The notes under the pieces are model-generated. The model saw only the letters and a program-made list of their open reading frames with translations, was not told where the DNA came from and did no database searches. A stretch of 35,256 bases of DNA from Thermoproteaceae archaeon (GTDB lineage Archaea; Thermoproteota; Thermoprotei; Thermoproteales; Thermoproteaceae), in NCBI GenBank assembly GCA_020833025.1, contig JAJHRB010000008.1, positions 1 through 35,256 of the forward strand, in the 5' to 3' direction. The translations under genes were made by a program, and so were the position numbers. Of this stretch, positions 22,643 through 31,388 are shown piece by piece; within the stretch, counting starts at the first letter, position 1; each line of letters starts with the position of its first letter.

Positions 22643-22942
22643 GTGAGCAGACGCAGGAAGATGTATTACTATGAAGAGGTCCCGGTAGGACCGCTCGTGA
22701 GGAGCCCCGCGGAGTCGATGGTGTTCAAGTACACTGACTGCTCTGTAGTCGAGAGGGGGCCCTCGTCGCTCACTGTAATATGCAAGCCGGACACCGTGAT
22801 AAAGATTTACAAGGGAGAGGAGGCAGAGTATGTTGTGGAGTTCACAAACACGAACACCGGCGCCTCGGAAAAGCACAAGGTCGACCTCTCCACGGCGGTG
22901 CTCGTGAAGAGATACCTAGAGTCGCGGAGCAGGGCCTCCTAG
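22643..22942 (+). CDS. Hypothetical protein, 99 aa
   Basis: GTG 22643 with a TATA-like box (GCTTAAATAC) 24 bp upstream; Met7 is an alternative start. The protein is basic at the start (MSRRRKMYYYEEVPVG) and shows beta-strand patterns (SLTVICKPDTVIKIYKG, AEYVVEFTNTNTG). No family recognised, no membrane segment. It is followed after 11 bp by the Lrp-ligand-domain gene and then the amidotransferase, so it is probably the first gene of a three-gene unit. Confidence 0.65.
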   Translation: MSRRRKMYYYEEVPVGPLVRSPAESMVFKYTDCSVVERGPSSLTVICKPDTVIKIYKGEEAEYVVEFTNTNTGASEKHKVDLSTAVLVKRYLESRSRAS

Positions 22943-22953
22943 CCGCGCCGTCC

Positions 22954-23196
22954 ATGGAGGCGATGGTCTTTCTTAACGTTGATGTAGGCCTCGAGGACAA
23001 GGTAATGGAGGAGGTTACTGCCATACCGGAGGTGAGGGCGGCTTACTTCACGTACGGCCCGTACGACATCGCGGTTAGAGTGGAGGTGCCAAGCCTTGAA
23101 GCACTGAAGAATGTCGTGAGCGGGAGGATAAGAAGGATCAAGGGAGTGCGGTCCACGGTCACCATGATCGTAATAAGGTCGTACAGGAGACAGTAA
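22954..23196 (+). CDS. Stand-alone Lrp/AsnC effector (RAM) domain protein, 80 aa
   Basis: ATG 22954. The sequence MVFLNVDVGLEDKVMEEVTAIPEVRAAYFTYGPYDIAVRVEV and IKGVRSTVTMIVIR is a RAM domain with no DNA-binding part. These single-domain proteins exist in many archaea and can bind small molecules or pair with full-length Lrp proteins; a full-length Lrp gene lies 360 bp upstream. Four bp separate it from the amidotransferase, so the two are co-transcribed. Confidence 0.8.
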   Translation: MEAMVFLNVDVGLEDKVMEEVTAIPEVRAAYFTYGPYDIAVRVEVPSLEALKNVVSGRIRRIKGVRSTVTMIVIRSYRRQ

Positions 23197-23200
23197 CCTC

Positions 23201-23878
23201 GTGTGCAGGCTCTACGCGTCCAGGGGCCCTGTTGACTTATGTCGTGCGCTCAAACTGGCAGCTAGGTACGACCCCTACAGTCCCGACCCGGAGAGGCGAC
23301 ACGGGGACGGCTGGGGTTTTGCTGTCGTGCAGGGGCCGCGCGTCTTTTACTACAGGTCCAGCATCCCGGCGTGGGAGGACCCGACGTGCATTCCCGCGGG
23401 CGACGTCGTGCTAGCCCACGCGAGAGACGCGTCCGAGGGAGAGCCGGTGGGAGTGCTTCACGCGCATCCCTACATGGTCCACGCCGATGACGGAAGGACC
23501 TTGTTTGTAGCGCACAACGGGTCCGTGGACAAGCGCGCGCTGGCCCCGCTGGCAGGCGTCAGCAGCCCAGAACTCCACACCGACAGCTTCGTGCTTACGC
23601 TGTTCCTTGCTAGGCGCTGGCACGCGCCGGAGAGAGCAATCGAGGAGGCGCTCAAGTACGTAAAGTCAGCCCTCAATCTCGTGGTGTTAGAGCTCCCGGG
23701 CGTCAGGGTGCACGTGCACGCGTACTACAAAGACAGTCAGAACAGGAAGTACTACGCGCTCTATCTCGCGAGGGGCGGCGGCGCGGTTGCAGTAATGTCA
23801 TCGACGCTGCTGAGGCACATAGACGCCGACAGATTCGAGATCCGCGAGCTGGAGAGCGGGACGTATCTCGTGCTGTAA
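23201..23878 (+). CDS. Class II glutamine amidotransferase-like protein
   Basis: 225 aa, GTG start leaving Cys2 as the N-terminal nucleophile after Met removal. Motifs: MCRLYASRG, RRHGDGWGFA (H34-W38), VLAHARDAS (71-78), HAHPYMVHADDGRTLFVAHNGSVD (88-110). Stand-alone GATase type 2 domains of this group (YafJ/DUF-like) are thought to release ammonia from glutamine, but their acceptor is not known. Last gene of the unit starting at 22643. Confidence 0.85.
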   Translation: MCRLYASRGPVDLCRALKLAARYDPYSPDPERRHGDGWGFAVVQGPRVFYYRSSIPAWEDPTCIPAGDVVLAHARDASEGEPVGVLHAHPYMVHADDGRTLFVAHNGSVDKRALAPLAGVSSPELHTDSFVLTLFLARRWHAPERAIEEALKYVKSALNLVVLELPGVRVHVHAYYKDSQNRKYYALYLARGGGAVAVMSSTLLRHIDADRFEIRELESGTYLVL

Positions 23879-23883
23879 CCGCG

Positions 23884-24879
23884 CTACTCAGCGACAGAGA
23901 ATCCGGCGCTGTAGAGCAGGTCAAGCACGTGATCGAATAGCTTCGAGGGCGCGGAGGGCCGCGCGATCTCAGCCTCCCCGCCCTCGATGAAAACCACGCC
24001 GCACTTCAGCCTGGGCGGCTCGCGGGGCCTCCTGCCCCTGACCACGATAACAAGGTTCCTGAGTCTCCACAGCTTGCGGGAGTAAGAAAGCCACGGGCAT
24101 ATTGCAATAACGCCGCTCCTCTCCGCGGAGCCGTCGACAGATAGGTAGTTCATCCCGCACCTGTAGTCCCTGCTGAACTCGTACTCGCCGTGGAGCGACA
24201 GCGCCCTGGCCAGCGCGCTCGCCCTCCTCTGCTTCAGCTGGAGCAGCGCGCTCAAGATCTCGCCGGCAGAGCGCGCCGGGTTTACCACGAGGCCCACGCC
24301 GCTCCGGTAAACCGCGAGGTTCCCGACTCTCACCTCGGCTGGAGCCCTGCCGTAGAATGCCTCGTGGAGGCTCTCGTTGAAATCCCTGGCCAGCATGCCC
24401 TCCAGAAATGCCAGCGTGCCGCCGTCGGAGCAGGACCTCAGCTCGCTCCACACGTCAATGTCGACCGCTCTGGCGCGCTGCGAGATCTCGAGCAGCAGCC
24501 TCGCCAGATAGGGCGGCGCGGCCACGACGTCGTCGCTGTAGTGAATTGCAAGGCCCCATCTCACCAGTCTCTCGACTGCACTGCGGCAGCCAAGCAGCTC
24601 CATGCCCAGCTCCAGCTCGCCCTCCACCGCGAGATTGCGGCCGTACGCCGCGTAGAGCGCGGCGACTTGCTCGTCGTCTATTCTGGACTCGACGAGCCTC
24701 GCTAGATCGCCGGAGTACTCCTCTGCGGCCTTCAGGTCGGCCTCCGAGGCCCCGTCGGAGGCCTTCCACAGCTCCCGCCACGACGCGCCGTACCTGAGCA
24801 TGAAGTCTCTCTGGAGGGTTGCCTCGCTGCCGCGAAACACGGCGCGCTGATAGCGCGCCTCGATAACGGCGGGATCCAC
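23884..24879 (-). CDS. Hypothetical protein, 331 aa
   Basis: GTG 24879 with a TATA-like box (CTTAAATAC) centred 23 bp upstream. No family recognised. The N-terminal half is helical and acidic (RRELWKASDGASEADLKAAEE-like segments), with a possible winged-helix-like pattern near residues 100-150. The C-terminal half has strands such as NLAVYRSGVGLVVNP, VIAICPWLSYSRKLWRL and KCGVVFIEGGEAEIARP, which look like a small alpha/beta domain. No membrane segment. GC-rich and native in base use. Convergent with the amidotransferase. Confidence 0.65.
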   Translation of the reverse strand: MDPAVIEARYQRAVFRGSEATLQRDFMLRYGASWRELWKASDGASEADLKAAEEYSGDLARLVESRIDDEQVAALYAAYGRNLAVEGELELGMELLGCRSAVERLVRWGLAIHYSDDVVAAPPYLARLLLEISQRARAVDIDVWSELRSCSDGGTLAFLEGMLARDFNESLHEAFYGRAPAEVRVGNLAVYRSGVGLVVNPARSAGEILSALLQLKQRRASALARALSLHGEYEFSRDYRCGMNYLSVDGSAERSGVIAICPWLSYSRKLWRLRNLVIVVRGRRPREPPRLKCGVVFIEGGEAEIARPSAPSKLFDHVLDLLYSAGFSVAE

Positions 24880-24943
24880 GCGGGCTCTCGCGCGCCCGTA
24901 TTTAAGTGCAGGCGCGCTGCTCGCTCCGGGCTTGCGCCCCCTC

Positions 24944-24965
24944 GCAAGCTCTATTAAGAGCTTGC
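24944..24965. repeat. Perfect inverted repeat, 9-bp arms
   Basis: GCAAGCTCT-ATTA-AGAGCTTGC. It lies about 40 bp upstream of the promoter of the 331-aa gene and downstream of uS8 by 250 bp. Could be a regulator site, or an intrinsic end for a transcript. The central TATTAA could also act as a promoter for the structured stretch that follows. Confidence 0.6.
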
Positions 24966-24973
24966 ATACCTTT

Positions 24974-25116
24974 CAGGAGGGCGGTCTGCAGTACGTCTAT
25001 TCTCTCTGCCAGACCGTCAACTATCCTGCTGACCTCTTGAGGGCCGGGGGCATCAACCCTCCTGTTAGTCTAGTCGACCCCGTCGTCGAGCCCGCCCAGC
25101 CCTGCCCCATGCCCCC
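24974..25116 (+). other. Gene-free stretch with strong, knotted folding potential
   Basis: Between the 331-aa gene and uS8 no ORF was credible. Three perfect or near-perfect pairings are seen: CAGGAGGG (24974-24981) with CCCTCCTG (25057-25064), CGGTCTG+CAG (24982-24991) with CTG-c-CAGACCG (25006-25016), and GGGGGCAT (25046-25053) with ATGCCCCC (25109-25116). The last crosses the first, which would make a pseudoknot. A TATTAA box lies about 25 bp upstream on the plus strand. A structured RNA is possible, but GC-rich DNA gives such pairs by chance as well. 25117-25217 holds nothing I can name. Confidence 0.3.
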
Positions 25117-25217
25117 AAGCTCCTTGACCACAAGTTTCTGTCGCAAGCCAAGCCCTAGCCGCTCAGCAGTGTCGGAGGTGCGAATAGGCTGGCTCAAGCC
25201 GGCGGCAGCCGCACTGG

Positions 25218-25610
25218 TCAGTAAACGTAGGCCAGCAAAACTCCCCCTATCCTTCTCTCCTTGGCCTCTATGTGCGACATCACTCCCTGGCTTGTCGATA
25301 ATACCAGAATGCCGATGTTCCTGGCCGGCAGGAACTTCTGCTCCCACTCGACTATCTCCCTGTACTTGACAGGGAATCTTGGCTTTATCGGCCCCACCTC
25401 ATTTATCCTGCCGAGCAGCTGCACTATGTACTTGCCGCCCCTCCCGTCATCGACGTACTCTATCTCGCCGACGTAGCCGTAACGCTGCATAACTCTCAGC
25501 ACGTGATATACAAGCTTGTTGACGGGCCATATGGTCACCTGCCTCTTGCCGACCCTCTCTGCGTTTTTTATCATTATCAGCGCGTTTGACAGCAAGTCGA
25601 GCATTACCAC
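25218..25610 (-). CDS. rps8: 30S ribosomal protein uS8
   Basis: 130 aa from GTG 25610 (TATA-like CTTTTAAAG 24 bp upstream; Met3 is a possible start). Typical archaeal S8: [46 protein letters not shown], the end [27 protein letters not shown] with the STSQG RNA-binding loop. It is not in the usual spc-type ribosomal operon here. Confidence 0.95.
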   Translation of the reverse strand: MVMLDLLSNALIMIKNAERVGKRQVTIWPVNKLVYHVLRVMQRYGYVGEIEYVDDGRGGKYIVQLLGRINEVGPIKPRFPVKYREIVEWEQKFLPARNIGILVLSTSQGVMSHIEAKERRIGGVLLAYVY

Positions 25611-25666
25611 GCCTGCCGGCGCCGCGGGACTTTAAAAGTGCTCCCGGGGTGCCGCGGCGCGCTCTC

Positions 25667-26962
25667 TCACGGCCTGACCCTCCTCACGTCGCGCGGGAAC
25701 GGCACGACGTCCCTTATGTGATCCGCGCCCACTATCCACATTACAAGCCTGTCAACGCCGAGGCCGAAGCCCGCGTGAGGCACCGAGCCGTACCTCCTCA
25801 AGTCGATGTACCACTGGTAGTCCTCGGGATTCATGCCGAACCTCACAATCTTCTCCACGAGCTCCCGCGCGTCGTATATCCTCTCGCCGCCGCCAACGAC
25901 CTCGCCGTAACCCTCGGGCATTAGGACGTCGAAGCTGAGGGTCGCCTCGGGCCTCCTCGGGTCGTTCCTGTGGTAGAACGCCTTGACCCTCTCGGGGAAT
26001 CCGTAGAGCACCACCGGCCTGTCGAACTCGAGCGTCAGCGCCCTCTCCTCGTCTGCCCCCAGGTCATCCCCCCACTTGATGGCGAGGCCCCTTCTCTGCA
26101 GTATCTCGACAGCCTCGTCATAGCTAATGCGGTAGAACGGCGGCCTGGCCCTCTCCAGGCTCTCCATTGCGCGGCCGAGCATCTTGAGCTCGTCCTGCCT
26201 CTCGCCCAGCACCCTCTCAATGACGTGGCCAACCAGCTCCTCGCTCACGCGCACCGCGTCCTCAACGCCGGCCCACGCCATCTCCGCCTCTGCGTGCCAG
26301 AACTCCGTCAGGTGCCTCCTCGTTCTGGAGGGCTCTGCCCTGAAGCTCGGCGCCATCGTGTACACTCTCTCGAGGCTGTAGATCAGAGCCTCTAGGTAGA
26401 ACTGCGAGCTCTGCGTTAGGTAGACGTGCCTGCCGAAGTAATCCACCCTGAAGAGCGTCGCGCCGCCCTCGACCGCAGCTGTGACGAACATCGGCGCCTG
26501 CACCTCGTAGAACCCGCGGCTCCTGAAGTACTCGTGAACTGCGCCGAACACGGTGTGCCTCACCTTGAGTATTGCCTGCATCTTCCTGCCCCTCACCCAC
26601 AGGTGCCTCATGTCAAGTAAATACTCGCTGTCGGCCTTAACAGCGTCCTCGTTTATCGGGTACGGCTCTCCGGCGCAGGCCCAGTCGACGCTCTCGACGT
26701 GAAGCTCGACGCTGCCGGGCGCTCTGGAATCCCTGACCAGGACCCCCGTGACGACAATGGACGACTCAATATTGAGATCCCCTGCAACTCTGAACTTATC
26801 GCGCGGGAGCACCAGCTGAATCACGCCTGTGGAGTCCCGCAGTAGGATGAAGACCTTCTCCCTGAGCGCCCGCTTGCGGTAAACCCACCCCCTCAGCGTT
26901 ACACGCCCCTCTCCAAGCTTGATCGCCTCGGCCACAGACGTGGCCCGTTTGAATAGCTCCAT
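25667..26962 (-). CDS. asnS: Asparaginyl-tRNA synthetase
   Basis: 431 aa from ATG 26962, TATA-like box 25 bp upstream. OB-fold anticodon domain (RVTLRGWVYRKRA to about 105), class II core with VEGGATLFRVDYFGRHVYLTQSSQFYLEA, motif 2 FRAEPSRTRRHLTEFWH (207-223), and motif 3 GFGLGVDRL (398-406). The sequence YLTQSSQFYLEA and the RTRRHL-type motif 2 point to AsnRS, not archaeal AspRS; nondiscriminating behaviour cannot be excluded. Charges tRNA-Asn in the cytosol. Confidence 0.88.
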   Translation of the reverse strand: MELFKRATSVAEAIKLGEGRVTLRGWVYRKRALREKVFILLRDSTGVIQLVLPRDKFRVAGDLNIESSIVVTGVLVRDSRAPGSVELHVESVDWACAGEPYPINEDAVKADSEYLLDMRHLWVRGRKMQAILKVRHTVFGAVHEYFRSRGFYEVQAPMFVTAAVEGGATLFRVDYFGRHVYLTQSSQFYLEALIYSLERVYTMAPSFRAEPSRTRRHLTEFWHAEAEMAWAGVEDAVRVSEELVGHVIERVLGERQDELKMLGRAMESLERARPPFYRISYDEAVEILQRRGLAIKWGDDLGADEERALTLEFDRPVVLYGFPERVKAFYHRNDPRRPEATLSFDVLMPEGYGEVVGGGERIYDARELVEKIVRFGMNPEDYQWYIDLRRYGSVPHAGFGLGVDRLVMWIVGADHIRDVVPFPRDVRRVRP

Positions 26963-27006
26963 CGGGGCTGCGCCGGGAGCGCGTTAAAATGCCTAACCGC
27001 TGCCCC

Positions 27007-27258
27007 TCAGGGCTGCCGCGGCACCTCCTTGAATATTCCAACGATGAGGCCGCCAGCGCACTCCTGCGTCTGCTTCCCGACAAAATCGCCCTCCTGGTAC
27101 TTTCTCTTCCTTATGCCGTCGTCGCAGCGCACCACGGTATATAGCTCGGCAACTCTCTCCCTCGCTCCGATGGCCGCCCTTCTCCGCAGAACGTGCGTTA
27201 AAAAGGCCAGTATCAGGAGCGCCAGCAACATTAGCAGGAGGTAGTCCGCGGCGCCCAT
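27007..27258 (-). CDS. Small single-span membrane protein, 83 aa
   Basis: ATG 27258 with a TATA-like box (CATAAAAG) 27 bp upstream. Residues 6-24 are a membrane helix; the cytoplasmic or external tail carries CDDGIRKRKYQEGDFVGKQ and QECAGGLIVGIFKE with two Cys. No family recognised; the pattern suggests a small beta domain bound to the membrane. It is upstream of asnS on the same strand but has its own promoter. Confidence 0.6.
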   Translation of the reverse strand: MGAADYLLLMLLALLILAFLTHVLRRRAAIGARERVAELYTVVRCDDGIRKRKYQEGDFVGKQTQECAGGLIVGIFKEVPRQP

Positions 27259-27377
27259 GAAAAAAGAATTCGCGCATGTCCCTTTTATGAATGCTCCCCA
27301 CCTCCCCGCCGCTCCCGGCGCCGGAGGGCCCTCTCGCGTGTCGCGGCGATCCCGCTACCGCCGGCGGCCCAGACGCT

Positions 27378-27512
27378 GTGGGCGTACTTCACAGCGGCGC
27401 TAAGTATAGGGGCCTCGACCCGTACAGGGGCGTTATTGAGAGGTTGAGGCGCGTTGGCTTCAGCGTGTACAGGGTCGACCGCGGGTACGGGGTCTATGCA
27501 GTGCGGCTATGA
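27378..27512 (+). CDS. Small hypothetical protein, about 44 aa, start uncertain
   Basis: GTG 27378 to TGA 27512. The last 30 residues (PYRGVIERLRRVGFSVYRV, RGYGVYAVRL) look like a genuine beta-alpha-beta small protein. The open frame extends upstream to 27291 but that part is proline-rich and low-quality, and the nearest TATA-like box faces the opposite gene. A short ATGA-overlapping frame follows to 27703 and is not supported. Confidence 0.4.
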   Translation: MGVLHSGAKYRGLDPYRGVIERLRRVGFSVYRVDRGYGVYAVRL

Positions 27513-27598
27513 CCGCGAGATCGCGAGCCAGGGGCGCTTACGAGAGGGGGCTGGCCTCGCGGCAGATCAAGCAGCGTCAGATCTCTGCCCGCCGCGAT

Positions 27599-27611
27599 CT
27601 AAGCTTTAAGC
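27599..27611 (+). promoter_or_regulatory. TATA-like box of tyrS
   Basis: CTAAGCTTTAAGC, centred 25 bp before GTG 27630. Confidence 0.5.
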
Positions 27612-27629
27612 TGGCCCGGGTAGTGAGGC

Positions 27630-28748
27630 GTGGATGTCGACGAGAGAATGGAGCTAATATTGCGCTACCCCACAGAGGAAGTACTAACAGTCGACGAGCT
27701 TAGAGAGCTGCTCCTCACCGGCCACAAACTCAATCATTACATAGGCTTTGAGATCAGCGGCTTCATACACATAGGCACAGGCATTGTGAGCATGGCAAAG
27801 GTGGTTGACCTGCAGAAGGCGGGTATTAGAACTCAGGTATTCCTTGCAGACATACACTCCTGGCTTAATAACAAGCTGGGAGGGGACTTGGACACGATAA
27901 GACGCGTTGCGGTGACGTACTACATTGAAACATTTAAGAAAATAATCGAGATTTTAGGCGGCGACCCCGGCATGACAAGGTTCATTCTAGGCTCAGAGCT
28001 GTACAGCAAGAACGATGAGTACTGGCTCTTGCTGCTGGACATAACGAGATACCTGACCCTATCTCAAGTGAAACACAGCTTGACAATACTCGGCAGGAAA
28101 ATGGGCGAGTCAATACCGCTGGCGTACTTGGTCTACCCGCCGCTCCAGATTGCTGATATTTTCGCACTCGCTGCCCATCTACCTCACGGAGGCATTGACC
28201 AGCGGAGGGCGCATATACTGGCAAGGCACGTGGCGGGCAAAATCAAGCTCTTCCCGATGGAGGTCGGCGGCAAGAGGATAAAGCCCGTGGCAATTCACCA
28301 CAGGCTGATCCCGGCGCTGAACATAACATCCAAGCCGAGCGGAAGGGAGGAGCTAAGCGAGATTAAAATGTCAAAGAGCGTGCCGCAGAGCGCGATTTTC
28401 GTGCACGACGCACCCGAGGAGGTGAGACGCAAGATATACGGGGCGTACTGCCCGCCCCGGGAGACTGAGTACAACCCCGTGCTGGAGCTGTTGAGACTCT
28501 CAGCATTCAGAGAGAGAAGAAAGGCGCCGCTAGTAATTAAGCGCCCGCCGCAATACGGCGGCGATATCGACGTGTGGAGCTACGAGGAGCTGGAGGCTCT
28601 GTACAGGGACGGCAGAATACACCCGGCGGACTTGAAGGCGGCGGCGGCCGAGGAGCTCATAAAGCTCCTCGAGCCCGTCTACGAGTTCTTCCAGGGCCCT
28701 GGCGCCAGTCTGCTGCGCGAGATGAATAACATCGCGGTCACGCGCTAG
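27630..28748 (+). CDS. tyrS: Tyrosyl-tRNA synthetase
   Basis: 372 aa from GTG 27630. Archaeal/eukaryotic-type class I Tyr[18 protein letters not shown] (36-51) with the HIGH-like [18 protein letters not shown], the tyrosine pocket [10 protein letters not shown] (169-178) and [13 protein letters not shown], and EIKMSKS (244-250) as the KMSKS loop. Length is that of the archaeal enzyme. Base use is less GC-rich than many neighbours. The last 11 bases overlap the convergent orphan gene. Confidence 0.95.
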   Translation: MDVDERMELILRYPTEEVLTVDELRELLLTGHKLNHYIGFEISGFIHIGTGIVSMAKVVDLQKAGIRTQVFLADIHSWLNNKLGGDLDTIRRVAVTYYIETFKKIIEILGGDPGMTRFILGSELYSKNDEYWLLLLDITRYLTLSQVKHSLTILGRKMGESIPLAYLVYPPLQIADIFALAAHLPHGGIDQRRAHILARHVAGKIKLFPMEVGGKRIKPVAIHHRLIPALNITSKPSGREELSEIKMSKSVPQSAIFVHDAPEEVRRKIYGAYCPPRETEYNPVLELLRLSAFRERRKAPLVIKRPPQYGGDIDVWSYEELEALYRDGRIHPADLKAAAAEELIKLLEPVYEFFQGPGASLLREMNNIAVTR

Positions 28749-30141
28749 TAGAGGCGCCTGCCAGCGGGTGAGAGCTCAGCAGCCTCCTGAGAGTCTCTGG
28801 CGTTGGGGATCTAGCGAGCTCGCTGCAGACGCCCGGCTTCTCGAGCCACCGCTCCACGTCTTCTGCTGCCGCGCCGAGCGCGAGCGCGTGCCTCAGCAGC
28901 TCTTTTGCGAGCGCCGCCGCCCTCTCCGATATGCGGAACTCGTACCGCACAAACCTCCACCTAACGCCCCACTCTACGCGGTCGTGGGGGTACGCGAGCG
29001 TGAATGGCGCGAGCGCGGCCAGCACCACCTCCTCGGTCTCGAAATCGCTAGGGTCGGTGCAGATTGTCACGGAGAGAGTCCAGCCGAGCTCCATGTCCAC
29101 GATCTTGTCCCGCCCGATTCTCTCCCTAACCGCGTTGATCTGCTCAATAATGCACCTCCCAATGCACTCGCTCATCATCGCCGTGAGAGTCTCGGCCGTC
29201 AATTCGCGCGCGCGGCGTGCCGCGTCAGCGTACTCCTCGAGAAGCTCGGCGGAGGCTGCGCTCTCGGCAAGATAGATTAACGCTTTTAACTCTCTCGCGA
29301 CGCGCGTCACGCTGTCCGACACCTCAACGCTGAGAGTCAGGGGCACGCCCAGCTCCCTGGCCGTCTTGTAGTAAACATACGCCTGGGGGCGGAAGCCGAG
29401 TTCTGCCAGCGTGAGCAGAAGGTCCCTGATCACCTCGGCCGCACCCGGGGACCTCTCTCCGGACTTCCACTCCTCCAGCGCCTTTTTGAGCTGCGCCTCG
29501 ATCACTGCCGCGTAGGACGTAATGCCCGGCGCGAACAGTCTAGCTACGCGCTCGAGAGACTCGAAGAACTTGTCGCGAGAGGCGCAGTCCACCGTGCTAA
29601 AGATGTCGGCATCGATCAGTACTTCAGGGCTCGCGCCGAAGCTCGCAAGGCGCTCTGCGTAGCTCTTAACTCGCGCGCTCTCTATAGGCCCCGCATCGAG
29701 GCCGCAGTACTCCAGCGCGGCCTCCAGCATGTCGTAAATCCGCTGCGCGCGCCTCTGCACGTCCTCCTGGGCAAGTACGCTGGAGTAGTACCTCATAATG
29801 TAGAGAGTCCAGTAGAGGCCGAAGCTAGATAGCGGGTCGTCAGTCCGGGCGACGAGCCCGCCGGCATGCCTGTCTGGCACTATGAGATAAACCACGCGCC
29901 TCTCGTCGCCTCCTGTATGGTAAACCCTGTCGGCAATCTCTTTCAATTGCTCCAGCTCTTCAGTGTTGCCGAATTTTAACGCGTTTACGAGCTCCTCTAG
30001 TGTTATGCCGCGCTCCATTAACCGCGCGTACAGTGCTGCAATCGCGCTGCGGGGGGCCTGCCTACTCGTCATGCGCGCCAACCGCGCCGGCCGCTCTTCC
30101 GGCGCCTGCAGGCTCGCTCGCTCGCAGCGCGACCGCAGCAC
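28738..30141 (-). CDS. Hypothetical protein, 467 aa
   Basis: GTG 30141, about 30 bp from a TATA-like box (GTAAAATG, 30167-30174). No family recognised. It is mostly helical, soluble, with acidic and Ala/Leu-rich helices (for example [73 protein letters not shown]), and a C-terminal unit with strands ([45 protein letters not shown]). Not a membrane protein. Base use resembles the surrounding genes. Confidence 0.65.
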   Translation of the reverse strand: MLRSRCERASLQAPEERPARLARMTSRQAPRSAIAALYARLMERGITLEELVNALKFGNTEELEQLKEIADRVYHTGGDERRVVYLIVPDRHAGGLVARTDDPLSSFGLYWTLYIMRYYSSVLAQEDVQRRAQRIYDMLEAALEYCGLDAGPIESARVKSYAERLASFGASPEVLIDADIFSTVDCASRDKFFESLERVARLFAPGITSYAAVIEAQLKKALEEWKSGERSPGAAEVIRDLLLTLAELGFRPQAYVYYKTARELGVPLTLSVEVSDSVTRVARELKALIYLAESAASAELLEEYADAARRARELTAETLTAMMSECIGRCIIEQINAVRERIGRDKIVDMELGWTLSVTICTDPSDFETEEVVLAALAPFTLAYPHDRVEWGVRWRFVRYEFRISERAAALAKELLRHALALGAAAEDVERWLEKPGVCSELARSPTPETLRRLLSSHPLAGASTSA

Positions 30142-30191
30142 GGCCGCCGAGGCTGACGCCTATTGCCATTTTACACGCGGCGAGTACTATT

Positions 30192-31280
30192 TTAAGTATT
30201 GCCCACCCTCTGCGCGCCTTCTGCCAGCGCGAGAAGGTACCTCACTAGAGCCTCCGTGCCCGCTGCGAGAGACCTTTTGCCCATTAGCGCCGCGGCGGCG
30301 AGAGTCTTCACGTGATCGTCATAGTCAACGGCGACAAAACTCTCCCCGTCCAGTCTGTGGAGCAGCACGTCAATGAGTCTCATGCCGTACAGAGCCCTGA
30401 AGGCCTCGAACGCCAGGCGCAGCTTCAATCTTAGCGGCGTGGTCGCGCGCTCGTAGAGACTCGGCGTGTCGCGCGCCAGCGCCTCTGCCGCCGCCCTGCC
30501 GCTCTGCGCCGCGAGCGCGACGCCGCCCCCGCTCAGCGGCTTGACGAGGCCGGCCGCGCTGCCGATCAAAATCACGCGCCCAAATACCAGGCGCCTCAGC
30601 GGAGGGCCGGCCAGAACCGTGCCTCCGAACGGCGCCCTGACGGCCTTCCCGCGGATTATTTTGACGAGCTTGCCGAGCCTCTCCACCACGCAGCACGTGT
30701 CGGCAAGGCCGACGCGGTAAAGCCCCCGGTCTAGTCCTACAATCCAGGAGAAGTAGGCCCGGGAGAGCTTTCTATTGTAGACTACCGCGATTCCCGGCAG
30801 CTCGAAGTCGCTCTTGACATCGACCTGCACTCCTGCCAGCCCGACGACATGCCCGTAAACGCTGGAGAGTCTCCTGGCCGAGCCCTCGGCTATCACTATG
30901 TAGTCGTAGGGCCCGTATCTGTCGCCGCCCGAGGTATAAACGTACCCCCTAGATATCATTGCGACTCTCTTGTTGAGGTATAGCCGGCGCGCCCTCTCAG
31001 CGAGCCGCCTGTCAAGGCCCGGCCTGTCTATGAGATACGCGCGCCTCCTCAATTTAAAGTGCACAGACCTGCCCTCGAGATCTGTAATCAACAGCTCGTC
31101 GTAGGAGTTTAGTACTACATCTCCCGGGGCCTCGACCAGTCTGAGCGCGGCCTCGCTGACGAGGCCCGTGCAGTGCGCCGGGAGGCCGACCTCGGCGTGT
31201 TCCTCAAAGACGTCAGTGTCGCCAAATCTCGCAGCAAATGAGAGCCCTGCAACTCCGGCGCCAACGACGGCCACTCTCAC
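30192..31280 (-). CDS. Geranylgeranyl reductase family protein
   Basis: 362 aa from GTG 31280 (TATA-like GATAAATAG 24 bp upstream). FAD-binding MRVAVVGAGVAGLSFAARFG (dinucleotide fold GxGxxG, 7-12), GLPAHCTGLVS (33-42, the family's Cys-containing motif), IVIAEGSARR, and VILIGSAAGLVKPLSGGGVALAAQSG (FAD ribityl contact). Reductases of this family saturate the geranylgeranyl chains of archaeal ether lipids or of other prenyl compounds. Which lipid is not clear. Divergent from the HD gene. Confidence 0.85.
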   Translation of the reverse strand: MRVAVVGAGVAGLSFAARFGDTDVFEEHAEVGLPAHCTGLVSEAALRLVEAPGDVVLNSYDELLITDLEGRSVHFKLRRRAYLIDRPGLDRRLAERARRLYLNKRVAMISRGYVYTSGGDRYGPYDYIVIAEGSARRLSSVYGHVVGLAGVQVDVKSDFELPGIAVVYNRKLSRAYFSWIVGLDRGLYRVGLADTCCVVERLGKLVKIIRGKAVRAPFGGTVLAGPPLRRLVFGRVILIGSAAGLVKPLSGGGVALAAQSGRAAAEALARDTPSLYERATTPLRLKLRLAFEAFRALYGMRLIDVLLHRLDGESFVAVDYDDHVKTLAAAALMGKRSLAAGTEALVRYLLALAEGAQRVGNT

Positions 31281-31388
31281 GCGCCCCGGCGCGTGGCTCT
31301 ATTTATCACTCGCGCGATAGCTCTCGCCGCGGCTGCGCGGGCCCTGAGGGCAGCTCCCACTATTATTAATGGCACGTTAAATGCTGCA

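Noticed and set aside
25046-25116. tRNA-like acceptor stem (GGGGGCA...TGCCCCC, 71 nt) on the minus strand
   Set aside because: No D-arm pairing, no anticodon stem and no GTTC-type T loop; even allowing introns nothing fits.
24974-25216. RNase P RNA or SRP RNA in the structured gap
   Set aside because: The order of pairings recalls RNase P, but the conserved GAGGAAAGTC-type region is missing and ACAGAA occurs only on the wrong side of the minus strand. The SRP helix 8 signature is absent.
25021-25347. 108-aa minus-strand frame in the structured gap
   Set aside because: Half of it is a shadow of uS8 in another frame; the remainder has no coding character.
27509-27703. 64-aa frame with ATGA overlap before tyrS
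   Set aside because: It covers the tyrS promoter and the start of tyrS, has arginine-rich low-complexity sequence and no recognisable fold.
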